Shown: in pieces, positions 50,301-64,000 of the stretch | Numbering within the stretch: the first letter of the stretch is position 1 | Layout of the letters: every line of letters starts with the position of its first letter | Origin: Hydractinia symbiolongicarpus | Lineage: Eukaryota; Cnidaria; Hydrozoa; Anthoathecata; Hydractiniidae | DNA length: 64,000 nt | Reading direction: 5' to 3' | NCBI RefSeq assembly: GCF_029227915.1 | Contig: NC_079882.1 | Span: forward strand, 11,532,001-11,596,000 | Notes under the pieces: model-generated | The model's database searches: none | The model's input: only the letters and a program-made list of their open reading frames with translations | Told to the model about the DNA's origin: nothing | Translations under genes and position numbers: made by a program

Positions 50301-53300
50301 ACCTGATAATTATAATTTACCTTATCAGCCTCATCAATTCTTCCAAAGAAAAAACCATCAAAAGACATCAAAGAAAATAAAGACGCCTGTTCTGCTGAAT
50401 GACCGAAAGGGTCGATGTGCCAAGCAACTGTGGGTCTTGCATCTGCTCCAAATGTGTCTTCGATAAAACGTAAGCCCAGTGTCATTTGATCAATTATTGC
50501 ATTGTAATGGGCTGCAGCTAAAAAAGTATGCGGGTGGTAGAATTAAAGGATTTTTCCATGCAAAAACAATGTGGATAAGTTCATATTTTAAAAAGATGAA
50601 TGGAAAACACATATATTGTCTGCTTTTTAATCAGGGTTCGAATTAGCAGGTCGCAATTAGCGAATCAAAGTGCTGTCTTTGTGAATCATTTCACAAAGAA
50701 AACGTTAAAATTGCCAACCCAATTTTTGCATCAATCGCAACAAAAAAACTTTTAATGGCAAGTGACCTGCAGTACTCCGAGACCACAAAGTACATAAAAG
50801 TTGTCTTTTCTACAGTCAGCAAGTTTTTGCAAACTGACTTTATATTTCTAATTCGAACCCTTTAAATATATCCTAAGATATTTAAAAATAAAAAGATACT
50901 CAAGCATGGACTTATACCACCCTTGCAACTAGGTCTCAATTCACTACAGTAAATAATATATAACCACGACCAGGTATGCACTATTAAAAATGGTGTAAAA
51001 CCCATTAGGGGTAGAAACAATATATTCATATCTCTATCCCACACACATAGGATCAAGAGAGAGAGAAAATTAGAGTTTCACTACTACTTATAATAAATGA
51101 CAAAGACGGGCCCTGGAAAGAAAGAGAAGGATACAAATTAAAAGTATGTCATAATAATTTTAATAAAGCAAAGTGACAACAAGTTAAGAAATATAGAGTG
51201 CTATCTGAATTACTTGCTGACCAATTTGAATGTTTACATTTTTTGTAGTAAACCCTTTGGCACTGACAACTGAATGTCATAGAAAAGATGACAAAGCTTG
51301 CTAAAAAGAGTTCTTTTTAGTTGATATATTCTCATTAATAAATTGTTAATAAAGCTTCAACTACTATCAAGAATATATGGATATTTTTGATTCACATAAT
51401 TTATACCTTTGTACAAAGAAATAGACTGAGAAAGGCCTCACCTCACTTAATTATCATATCTTTTTCTTGCCATGCAATTGTCAAAACAAAACCAAAAATT
51501 CAAGCCAAAAAGGGCTTATCGAAAAAGTTGATATACTTACAGGAGATGCCAGTCAAATTAGACTGCGAGGAATACACAACTAGACCTTATATTTAGCTAA
51601 TATTGATAATGTTAAGAATATTTATCAGGATCACCCCAATCGGGTATAATAATAATAATGATGATAATGACAATAGTCAGGGGTGGGCCAGCGTTAGTTG
51701 GCTCTGCGATCGTCTTACTTACTTTTCCCATTCCAACCTCTTGCTTTTTCCACCACCCCCACCAATACACGAATGGGCACACAAATTGTGTATTTGCAAG
51801 CAAATATTCTGCAGGGTGGCGCATACGTGCACACACGCTTTGCACATCGCTTTCGCAGAATTTAACAGTATTCACTTTGTTTTGCAGGCTGCATGTGTTA
51901 AATCTCAACTTGTTTCGTGAATAGCCTATTATGCAGATAAAATGCGAGATACCGATTTTGCAGTTTTAATTGATGAAGGTGCTGTTAAACGACACAAAGA
52001 AGCTAAAAGTTTTATCCTTAAAGATGATCTGCTCGCCATTAGCAAAAAGACAATTATATTTGTGTCCTTAGGGTAGTTTATAAGATCTATAACCCTTTGT
52101 CAATATATTTTTTAAACAATAAAATGATTAAATTTGTATCATTCGACACACAGAATCACTTAACAATAATGGTGTAAATGTGAAGTAAACTTATTTTGTA
52201 TGTTATGGTTGTGAGAGCGTTATTCTTACTTCAGGGTAGTGACAGACAGTGGTTGTTTATACAGCAGTGCTTTTTTGGCTGTCCCAGGTTTGAATGAAAT
52301 TAACAGATGAGCTTAGAGCTTTAACTTGGATAAAGTAAAAGTACATAGTGCATAAATTCCCTGTTCTACTTGAGCCATCCAATTTTTGTATCTGTATACC
52401 AATCTTCAGATTTGTTTTCCTGTTTAGAAAGCACATAAAGTTTTTAGTTAGCCATTCCTCTGTAGACAAAGGTCTTTCGGCAGCAGATCTTGTACAGAAT
52501 AAACTATTCTTATGTGCAGTAAAAATATATAGTCATCCTTTATCTGTATACTTGCCCTTACCAGTGTATTAAAAAGAAATTGTGGTCAGCTACAATTCAA
52601 TACGCTTTTCAATTAGAATATTTTTCCTTGTACCTTCAAATAAAAATCTACAGCCTGTATCTATTTCGTTTTGCAATAATTGCACCTCTTTATTAGCCCA
52701 AATGTTAGTTAATGAATGTGGTACCTTTAGCACTAATGATTACTTGTAAAAAGCAAACCTTAAACTTTAGAAACATTTTCGTCAAAGGAAATTCTAAATC
52801 CAAACCTATTAAACCTGAAAAAGTTTTATTTGCAGAACCTTCATTAGATTCTTTCTTTCATCATCATCATACTTGGCTTAACGTCCGTTTTCCATGCTAG
52901 CATGGATTGGATACGGTATATTAATGACCTACTTCCAATCTGATCTAGACTGTGTTAGATCTAAACTCAACTTCCTCTGTATCAAGTCTGTCCTTATAAC
53001 CTCCTTTCTCAGTCTGCCTCTGGGCTTTGCCCCAGGAACTATTAAGTCTCTACACTTCCTTACCCAATTATCCCCCTCCATTCTTTCCAAGTGCCCCAGC
53101 CAATTCAATCTTCTATCTGGATAACATCTTTAATTCTATGGATGCTTTGCCTGCTTCTTAACTCATCTGAACTCTTTCTGTCTCTCAGACTGGCTTTACA
53201 CATCCACCTAACCATTCTCATATCATTCCTTTCTAAACAGTCAAGATCTTCCTGCCTCACTGCCCATGTCTCACTACCGTACAACATAACACTTCTTACA

Positions 53301-55791
53301 CGGGCCTCACACAACCTACCTTTTACCTCAATTGACAAGACTCTGCTAGTCAACAAAGGAAGTAACTCTCTGAACATTTTCCAAGCAGAACCTATCCTGC
53401 AAGTAACACTTCTTCCAACACCCCCTTCACTGCCCAACATATCACCTAAGTAACAGAAGTTCTTAACTATCTCTAACAAGCCACTGTTGTACATCATTGA
53501 AGCTGGAAATACTTCATTCTCTATAATCTCACCTTAATCTTTCCTATATTGAAATAAAATATGATGCAGGCACTTACTAGAAGTTAGCTCCACATCTCAG
53601 TGATTAGCCAATAGAGCTTTTCCAGCAGGCATGATTAATACAATTATTCTTTGTGGCTGTTTATGCTTTGCCTGGAGAGGTTACAGAGACAACTCAAAGG
53701 ATCTTCCTAAAGTTAGTGGCTATGCTCCTTATTCTGTCTGCAATTTTCTCAATCTTTTAAATTATAGAGTAAGAGGGGGTGATATACTCTCAAGTGCCAA
53801 ATAAACATCACCTCCTAATTGTTAATTTTCCAACCCCTCCAATGCTTATCAGGAACTCCCCCTCCCCCCTTATTAATATATTAATATACTAATTTTTGAT
53901 AAACATTGTCACTCATCTCTATACCAAAATCCATCATTCTGTGTCGTGATTTGGATTGAATTTTTGAATTATTTTATTTGAATCAAAACATTCAAATTAT
54001 TAATCTTTGTTAATTTTTCCTCCCTCCACTGGCTTATCAAAATTCTGGTATTTTTCCAACCCTCCTAACTATTAAGAGCCCCGTTTATTTGGCACTTGAG
54101 AGTAGCTATGGTTAATCATTTAAAAGCCTATTAACAGCAACTTACTTATCACCACAAACACAACATAAGATTTATTTAAGAAATTTTTGTTTATATATTT
54201 ATGAAAAAAAGAAGATTTTGATTTGTTTATTTCCATAACCTCCAATTTTTAAAAAAATTAGTTATTTTGGTGCTGAATATAGTACTTTTTTGTATATACA
54301 TAGACTGAATAAACGAGTCTATCTCTCTTCGCTAGATGCCCATGACTGTAACGCACATGTTATTCTTCTCACCTAGTTTCCACTTGTGACTGCCATGTAG
54401 ACAGTACAAATATGAAGAAAGAAAAATGAATATTTTAGTTATTAATTCAATAACTTTTAATCTGTAAAAAAAATTATGATGGTTTTGTGCTGTCTTATTG
54501 CTGGTTTATAGCCTTGCTGATAAAGATTGAAGGTTAATACTTTCTGGCTACCTCCCTGATAGTGAATATTTAAACATATATATATAGATTATTTTTACTA
54601 GAGGTCACTAAAAACAAAAAGAACAAGACGTATGATATACGCAAACAACCTCGCGAATAAAGTTTACAAAACGCTGTCTATCAAATTGGGATTTTTGTTA
54701 CGAAGTTAGACACGACATATTTTACTATTCAGATACGCAATAATATTTGTTACACACTTATTTTTCAAAATTGATTTGTGAGACCTTCCTGAACGGAAAA
54801 TTCCTCGAACTTTTAATTTTCGATGGGTCCGTCTTGGGTGAACCGACTGACAGGAAGAAGAAAGACCACAAACCCACAAACCCCAAAATTTGCGAAATTC
54901 ATTAATTCAGTTAATTCTGCCTACATTCACTTTTAAAAAGTTTGGTGGAAACACCTTTATTTACTAGTTAGTTAAACAAGTGTTTTGAACACTTGTCTTA
55001 TCTTTTTAAAAAAGTAAAAAGAAAAAAAAAGTAAAAATAGATACCAAGATGAGATTCGAACACACGACGACTCCCGTGTCGGTGCTCAGAGAGGCAAAAA
55101 TTTCCATTCTTGTAGGACACATTTGCGTTTTAATACAAGCTCACGAGCTTGTAACAAACAATGATAACCTTTATAGACTGTCTTAGATCAGTCAAACCTA
55201 TTAAATTACCTGTGAAAACTAAAAAAGAGAAGTATCTAAAACAAAAATTAAGGAGCAATCTCCATTAGCTAGAATTTGCAAAAAAGAAACGAAGCAGCTT
55301 TCCAGACCGAAGATAAAATCTGCATACTCCATTGGGTTATGGGTACCCCAATGAGGTATAAATTATACCCTAATCCAGATTTTCATGTACGGTTTACCTT
55401 CATCATTCATGCACCATCCACCATTAATAAATTCCAGTTGCTTGTTTGCTAACAACTTCTTTACAGCTGATTTGACACTATCCTCCTGCTCATCCCACCA
55501 CCTTTTAAAAAATGCCATCTCCACATAGATAAAAGTCCTATTTGGATTTTGCTGCAATGAAACAATTGCTGTATCCAAAATGTATTGGACAGCACCAGCC
55601 TGTATCGTACGATTTGCTCCATAATAATATTCATCAACGGTTTTTAGCCAACCAACATCATCATGTGTATGCGGAACAATGTGAATTTGTAATTTCAGAT
55701 CTTTTGAATTGCAATCAAACGCAAAAATAAAAGATAATTGTAAGAGTAAAAGTGAAAGTAGAAACATTCTGTTAGTTTTTCTCGCAGCCAT
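47342..55791 (-). CDS. MAN2B1: Lysosomal alpha-mannosidase, complete seven-exon gene
   Basis: A glycoside hydrolase family 38 enzyme that removes alpha-linked mannose from N-glycans in the lysosome. Exons: 55791-55398, 50517-50321, 50119-49778, 49700-49506, 49346-49173, 49078-47841 and 47738-47342. The total is 2937 nt, 978 residues, in phase. Residues 1-25 form a signal peptide ([16 protein letters not shown] core). HTHDDVGW (41-48) supplies two zinc ligands. Asp167 in WHIDPFGHS is the expected nucleophile and zinc ligand. QHHDAITGT carries the further zinc His. There are many N-glycosylation sequons (NRT, NAT, NIS, NIT). Intron 1 is 4.9 kb and holds a LINE fragment and a MITE. The start is the first Met ahead of the signal peptide, 113 bp from the RPL36A start on the other strand. 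Exons 4, most of 6 and 7 are nearly identical to module A downstream. Confidence 0.95.
52857..53500 (-). mobile_element. 5'-truncated LINE 3' fragment (RTE/L2-like)
   Basis: On the minus strand, [35 protein letters not shown] and [16 protein letters not shown] match the region after the reverse transcriptase in many invertebrate LINEs. They continue in another stretch as [18 protein letters not shown] and RGRLRK. The 3' end has a short (ATG)n tail at about 52857-52870. The frame is broken between the two parts. It is 5'-truncated, as usual for dead LINE copies. Confidence 0.75.
53787..54102. mobile_element. MITE with 20-bp perfect terminal inverted repeats
   Basis: The left end CTCTCAAGTGCCAAATAAAC is the exact reverse complement of the right end (54083-54102). 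TA flanks both sides (53785-53786 and 54103-54104), as for Tc1/mariner-type elements. It is 316 bp, has no coding capacity, and lies in MAN2B1 intron 1. Confidence 0.82.
55030..55100 (-). repeat. tRNA-like SINE fragment
   Basis: On the minus strand, CTGAGCACCGACACGG then GTGTGTTCGAATCTCATC resembles a degenerate tRNA body with a box-B-like TGTTCGAATCTC. The acceptor stem does not close, so it is not a functional tRNA. Confidence 0.4.
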
Positions 55792-55904
55792 CTTGGCTCA
55801 TGATCTTACTTTTGTTTACAAAATGTCGGTCTCGGCATTTTAAAGAAAGGACAAGTAAATACGGCCACCGAAAACAAAGTGACCCTCTTACAGCCGAAAT
55901 CAAA
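55792..55904. promoter_or_regulatory. Shared 113-bp divergent promoter region MAN2B1/RPL36A
   Basis: The two start codons point away from each other with only 113 bp between them. This space must hold both 5' UTRs and transcription starts unless there are upstream non-coding exons. GACCCTCTTACAG near 55881 is a pyrimidine-rich run compatible with a TOP-type start of a ribosomal protein mRNA. No TATA box is obvious. Confidence 0.6.
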
Positions 55905-59532
<3,628 letters not shown>

Positions 59533-61127
59533 ATGAGAATAATTTCGGCATCACATATTTTGTTTTTTCTTTGTTTGCCAAAACGTTTTTTTCAGAGTAA
59601 ACACTACACTATGAAAAACTTCCAGCATTTTGCGTGAATTTAGTGTTTGCGTTTTTTAACAGATGAGCATGAATTGCAAAAAATAATCCCGAACGAAGAT
59701 TTAACTGTTTTCAGTTTCTTAAAAATTCGCAAAATATCTTGTTTTTTTTTTGCAAACGGCGAAAGTAAATTCCGCGAATTTTTGAAAGTTTGGACTGCGA
59801 AATTATAAGCCTAATTTTAACTCCCTAAAGCAAAAGCCATCGGTGCAAAAAATTGTCTGCTTCAACGAATGCCGCTGTATAGACAACTTAGTTTTCGTTT
59901 TTTCAGTTAAAGGTCTTCAATCTTAGGAAATAGGAGAAAATGTGTGAGAGAAAAATGATCTAATTATATATTTTTTGTCATTATTTTGCATTATCTGCAT
60001 TAAAGATGGTGAAGCAAGAACTGTCCGTTTTATGATCGTTCGCTTTAGATTTTAAAATCAAGTGTTCATTATTCGCGAAACGCACGGAACTTGTGAACCG
60101 CAAAAATTAGTTCTACGATAATGCATTTTCCCGAAAGAAAGTGTAGGCTTTTTTTAACCCCCCCCCCCCCCCCCCCTTGAAAAACTAAGGTTATTTTCTA
60201 ATTTGCTGCGCTCAACCGAAAATAACCTTATTTATTTTCTTATTTTTGCGACAGGGAAGACTCAAAGAACTTCGACTAGTAGTAGTAGTTATTTAGGAAC
60301 CGTGTGCTATCGGTAGTCATAACACAATATAATACATCTATATCTCCTACGAACTAAATTACAACCACTAATTTACAATCGAAATGTTTCCGAAATCGTG
60401 GCTAAGCCGGCACGGCCATTTAAATCGGAGGAAACCTAGAAATAAAGGGTGCGCATGCGCAAATTTTTTTAAAATCCCGTACGATAAAATTTGATGTCTT
60501 GATGACGTCATAGCTATTGACCTAACTGATTTAAATGCGAAAAACCCCATTCTATGGGGAAACATATCCTTAGACCCCAGTGCTACAGCCACTAACCCTC
60601 CAAGGTTAAGGGTATCATTAAAAAATTACACTGTTATTAACAACAACATTATAAACTATTCAAAATAAAACTGCTTATCTTATAGGTAATCAAACAGTTT
60701 TAACGTGTACGGTTCAAGAACTAATTGACATGTGAGCGCTTCCATGCCTTGTACGCGCTTTAAACACTTAAAAAACCACGTGACCGGCCTTGGCCATACA
60801 TACGAAATTAAATTCAATTATTCTCTAAGTCCTCTTGGGACGAAAACTCGAGGAAATAACGTTTTTATGTCGAAGCTCGAAACACTATTCCAGCAGTGGG
60901 TATAGAGTGTAACAACATTTAAAGAAATTGACACTTTGCAGATATCGGGACGTTTGTTTGAATATTTTTTTCCCACTCTGGTAACGATGCGAAACTCGTC
61001 CCGGTTTTAAGTCCAATAGTTCATAAAAGCCATTGGACCCATTTTTGGTCTTTCAACAGTTGTATTGTTAAAAGTCCAAAAAATTAAAGATTTTTGTTGC
61101 GCGAGCTTCTGTTCACGGTATTGTCAT
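59533..61127. other. Intergenic downstream of RPL36A
   Basis: No gene is recognised. It holds a 19-base C run (60158-60176) and, directly after it, a 12-bp inverted repeat (AAGGTTATTTTC / GAAAATAACCTT, about 60188-60229). Confidence 0.5.
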
Positions 61128-62417
61128 ACAGTATTCTCTCTAATTAGCGCACACCGTTGGTGCATGAGCAAAGTGTCCGTTAATTAAAGGTGTCCGCCTT
61201 TTGGAAAGTTTTGCAATGTAAACTCAAAATTTAAAGGAAATGCGATTTTGTATACGAAATGTGTAACTTAAAAAATTAGCGAGTACCGTGCTGCACTTAG
61301 ACACGGAAAAAAGAAAACACGGTATTGTCATACAGTATATGAACGAGGAGTTTTTTTAATAGATTGTTGTTTTAAATTCCTGACTCGAATAATTTCAAGT
61401 CTGTCTTTAAGCGAGGATAAAGATGTTCTTTATTGGTAGACAAGTTTAGCAACATAAAGATCGTATTTTTGCCAAAAAATACCACATCTTGCTTGCAACC
61501 TCTCGATGCTGGGATATGTTTTAAATCTAAGGATAGAAAAAAGTTAATGCGCTTTTCATTCGATATTCGAGAATTAGCATTCGAAGGATTTTTTTGAAAA
61601 ACTATCGATCGATCATTTATTCATTCAAAAATCTTAGTTCATTGTCCATAAAAATAATTATACGGTAACACCATGGTAACAAAACACAATTATGATTACT
61701 GAGGAAATGTACGAGGTCGACATACCCATACTCTTCGAAAAAGATTGGAATGAGTACCAGTACAAATATTTTGCTGGAGGATATCATGTCTACATTAACA
61801 TCTGGAGCCCCTTGGTGGGGGGAATTGTTACAATGCAGGCATTAGCCATCTCACGAGGTGGACGGAAATGCAATACCAATAATAAGAACTGATTCTTTAC
61901 AAAACGAAAGCATTGTTGGGCACATGCCACAAAACATATCAAAAATATGTTTCATGCTCTTGAAAGTCCCGAACAATTCGATTACAGCCGAGGTTTGTAT
62001 AAAGAGGGTTAATCGTGGAGGTGGATATGGTCTGGAGTTACCAGTTTTATATAAGTTTTATGGACAACAAGAGTTGATTGACTGGTTTGCGAAGAAAATT
62101 GAGGCTGTAAAAGCCGACATTGCTTCTAAATTTTCAAAGCGTTTAAAATATATGTTTTAAAATTATTCAATTTTTCATTATTTTTGTATGCTGCTCCTTA
62201 ATTTTTTGGACTGTCCGCTAATTGGAGAGAAAAAAGCCTATAGTTGCCATTTCGTGCAAAAAAATTTGTCCGCTAATCAGAGTGTCCACTAATTGAGTAT
62301 CCGCTAATTAAAAAGTTTTTTATGTGACTTTGACCAGAAAACAGCCTGTGCATGGAAAGTGTCCGCTAATCAGAGGTGTCCGCCTTTTAGAGTCTCCGGT
62401 AATTGGAGAGAATACTG
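61128..62417. mobile_element. pogo/Tc1-mariner-like element with HIRAN-like cargo
   Basis: The left end CAGTATTCTCTC is the exact reverse complement of the right end, and the match continues with AATTA after one mismatch. TA flanks both ends (61126-61127 and 62418-62419). Phrases like GTCCGCTAATTG and GGTGTCCGCCTTTT recur near both ends in opposite orientation, as subterminal transposase sites often do. It is 1290 bp. There is no transposase; the only reading frame is the HIRAN-like one. Confidence 0.75.
61692..62160 (+). pseudogene. HIRAN-like domain protein, single exon, frameshifted
   Basis: The first part (61692-about 61855) encodes MITEEMYEVDIPIL, GGYHVYINIWSPL and MQALAIS. The second part (about 61857-62160, another frame) encodes DGNAIPIIRTDSL, SIVGHMPQNISKICF and LELPVLYKFYG. 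The pattern (strand, strand, DGNAI, VGH(M/L)P, hydrophobic strand) fits the HIRAN fold, a DNA-end-binding module of HLTF/Rad5, and similar intronless cnidarian genes. A one-base difference near 61855-61860 breaks the frame. It lies wholly inside the pogo-like element. HIRAN is my best guess; the distant similarity could mislead. Confidence 0.5.
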
Positions 62418-63063
62418 TATATTGAAAATTTGGGCCTTCTTCAGCGCACACAAATTTTTTAAGCGATAAACACAAGTTTATGTTAATTACTGTCAAAAGT
62501 AAACTCGTTGCCAGGGTAGCTTTTTGTTGCTCTCAAAATTATTTCTGTTACTCGCCACATTAATTTTGTTGACAGATTACTGGAATCTCTTCGTGTCGCC
62601 ACTTTCCACAACAGTGCAGTAAAAAAATAATATTATCGCCTGAAAATATTACGTCGTGTGTTACCTGGCTTAAGAACCAGTAAAATTTGACTCGACAATG
62701 GCTATTCTTATTTTTTAAACCTTTTTCAGTCATTGACTGAATTGAGCAATTATTTATGGAAAAATAAAATACAAAATCCATTTGTTTTTAGTTTTGAGAA
62801 ACAATGATTAGAGCTTGAAGCTTTTCTTAGTTTGTTTTATTTTTCACTTTTCACAGGGATCGTGTCACAAGATTAAATTTGGGGAACCCGAGAGTTAAAA
62901 AAATACCGCCCAGAAAAATTTTCATCTAATATAAAAAAGCGTTTCGATTGGTTCTTTTACTGAGTACTTATAAGCCTTCTTATTATGAGCGACCTTATTT
63001 ACACAATTCGTTTCATGCCAAAATAATTAAATTTAAATTCAAAATAAAGTTAAACCTTTGCAA
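62418..63063. other. Intergenic, nothing recognised
   Basis: No coding or RNA feature was found before the tRNA cluster. Confidence 0.4.
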
Positions 63064-63145
63064 GGCAGGATGGCCGAGTGGTCTAAGGCGCTGGTTTTAG
63101 GCACCAGTCACTACGGTGGCGCGGGTTCGAATCCCGCTCCTGTCA
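63064..63145 (+). tRNA. tRNA-Leu (anticodon TAG)
   Basis: Acceptor stem GGCAGGA with TCCTGTC (one G-U pair) and discriminator A. D arm with GGCCGAGTGGTCTAAGGC, anticodon arm CTGGT-TTTAGGC-ACCAG, long class II variable arm, and T arm GCGGG-TTCGAAT-CCCGC. 82 nt, no intron. Confidence 0.96.
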
Positions 63146-63415
63146 TTTAATTTTCTGTTGCATTATCCACCAAATTAAAACGGTACATTCGCTAATATAT
63201 TTATCCGTTTGTACATTAGCAAACAACCATATACTTTTACTGTTTTTTTAGTTGAAAAGTGTAAGCTATTATTTGCTTACTACAGTTTGCTTCTAGTAAC
63301 ATATACTTGAGGAATTTCTAGTTAGTTCGCTGAAAAGTATAACATTTTAAAACAAAGCTCGTAACAGTATAGCGGGAGAAAGTGATACAGACATGTAGTA
63401 GATACTGAAGCTTCA

Positions 63416-63497
63416 GGTGGGGTGGCCGAGCGGTCTAAGGCGCTGGTTTAAGGCACCAGTCATTTCGATGGCGCGGGTTCGAATCCCGCCCCCATCA
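63416..63497 (+). tRNA. tRNA-Leu (anticodon AAG)
   Basis: Acceptor stem GGTGGGG with CCCCATC and discriminator A. Anticodon arm CTGGT-TTAAGGC-ACCAG, long variable arm, T arm GCGGG-TTCGAAT-CCCGC. 82 nt, 270 bp after the first Leu tRNA on the same strand. Confidence 0.96.
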
Positions 63498-63624
63498 AAT
63501 TTTAAATCTTTTACTGCTTTTTTTAACGTGGCTAAACCTGCAAATAACTTTCTCAGCGGCATAATTATTCGCACAAAACATGCCTACCAAAAAAATTTAA
63601 TAAAATAAAGTTAAATAAAAAAAT

Positions 63625-63696
63625 GGGCCTGTCCGGGAGTTGAACCCGGGACCTCTCGCACCCTAAGCGAGAATCATGCCACTAGACCAACAGGCC
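63625..63696 (-). tRNA. tRNA-Pro (anticodon AGG)
   Basis: On the minus strand, acceptor stem GGCCTGT with ACAGGCC and discriminator C. Anticodon arm CTCGC-TTAGGGT-GCGAG, T arm CCGGG-TTCAACT-CCCGG. 72 nt, near identical to animal tRNA-Pro genes in its conserved positions. Confidence 0.96.
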
Positions 63697-64000
63697 GTGG
63701 TGAAGCAACATTATTAATAGAAAAAATAATTTACTAGATTTGCACATTTACTTTAACTGTAGTGATAATTGGATTTTGACACAATTTTAAAATGCCGAAC
63801 TCATTAAACTTGGAACAGTAATACAAAATGATTCCCGATAGAATTTTTTATTTTTAGCGGTTTTCTGTTTTCCAAAAATATTCCATGGTCGTGTCATTAA
63901 ATTGGTACGCACAGTACATGTTTTTTTTAATAAGCAATTTCCAAAATGAGATTTGTGGATGCTGATGAAAAGTACTTTTTCAGGCTAAAAATATGCTTAG
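63697..64000. other. End of window, nothing recognised
   Basis: AT-rich sequence without a supported feature. Confidence 0.4.

Larger units (their letters stand above)
50518..55397 (-). other. Intron 1 of MAN2B1
   Basis: A 4.9-kb intron. Besides the elements listed separately, it has a short (AAT/GAT) run near 51647-51670. The remaining open frames look like chance. Confidence 0.6.

Noticed and set aside
51603-51924. Frames on both strands containing an Asn/Asp or Ile run
   Set aside because: They are produced by an (AAT/GAT) microsatellite inside MAN2B1 intron 1.
55030-55100. Functional tRNA on the minus strand
   Set aside because: A box-B-like sequence exists but acceptor and D stems do not pair.
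63417-63608. Plus-strand open frame of 63 residues beginning MGWPSGLRRWF
   Set aside because: It is translation of the tRNA-Leu(AAG) gene, not a protein.

Overview
The window is animal nuclear DNA. It is AT-rich, its genes have short GT-AG introns, and it holds single-copy metazoan genes: menin, an ATP7-type copper ATPase, lysosomal alpha-mannosidase and ribosomal protein eL42. The repeats include a CR1-like LINE with a PHD finger and NPGP motif, a short-LTR Gypsy element, a Mutator-like element with a ZSWIM-type transposase relic, and pogo/mariner-type elements. This mix looks cnidarian, perhaps hydrozoan; that assignment is inference, not something read directly from a marker gene.

Layout. 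1.2-4.3 kb (minus): a complete six-exon menin gene whose exon phases sum to exactly 532 codons. 6.25-12.4 kb: a nested transposon nest. A Mutator-like element with a 9-bp target duplication holds a decayed, C-terminally truncated transposase, and a full-length LINE sits inside one of its introns in antisense. 14.1-15.6 kb: a two-exon OTU/vertnin-like gene broken by a stop and frameshift. 17.4 kb: a tRNA-like sequence with a shortened anticodon loop. 18.3-22.9 kb: an intact Gypsy element with identical 153-bp LTRs and a 5-bp target duplication. 23.5-27.1 kb: a 128-bp tandem repeat, a perfect hairpin and a SINE-like repeat.

27.2-36.2 kb (plus): a complete 18-exon copper-transporting P1B ATPase (1208 residues) whose last heavy-metal domain has lost its CxxC. 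36.2-41.9 kb is mostly non-coding and includes one unrecognised exon and a short minisatellite. 41.9-55.8 kb (minus): lysosomal alpha-mannosidase. One complete seven-exon gene (978 residues) is followed downstream by a second, fully open copy of exons 3-7 that has no exons 1-2 of its own. The two modules are a patchwork of near-identical and diverged blocks. 55.9-59.5 kb (plus): RPL36A, head to head with the mannosidase across 113 bp.

61.1-62.4 kb: a pogo-like TA-flanked element carrying a HIRAN-like reading frame. 63.06-63.70 kb: tRNA-Leu(TAG), tRNA-Leu(AAG) and, on the opposite strand, tRNA-Pro(AGG).

The host genes are housekeeping loci with no shared pathway: chromatin scaffold, copper export, lysosomal glycan breakdown and translation. 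The most unusual structures are the mannosidase 3' module duplication with patchy sequence homogenisation, the nested Mutator/LINE insertion, the pogo element with cargo, and the degenerate membrane-proximal copper-binding domain in ATP7.
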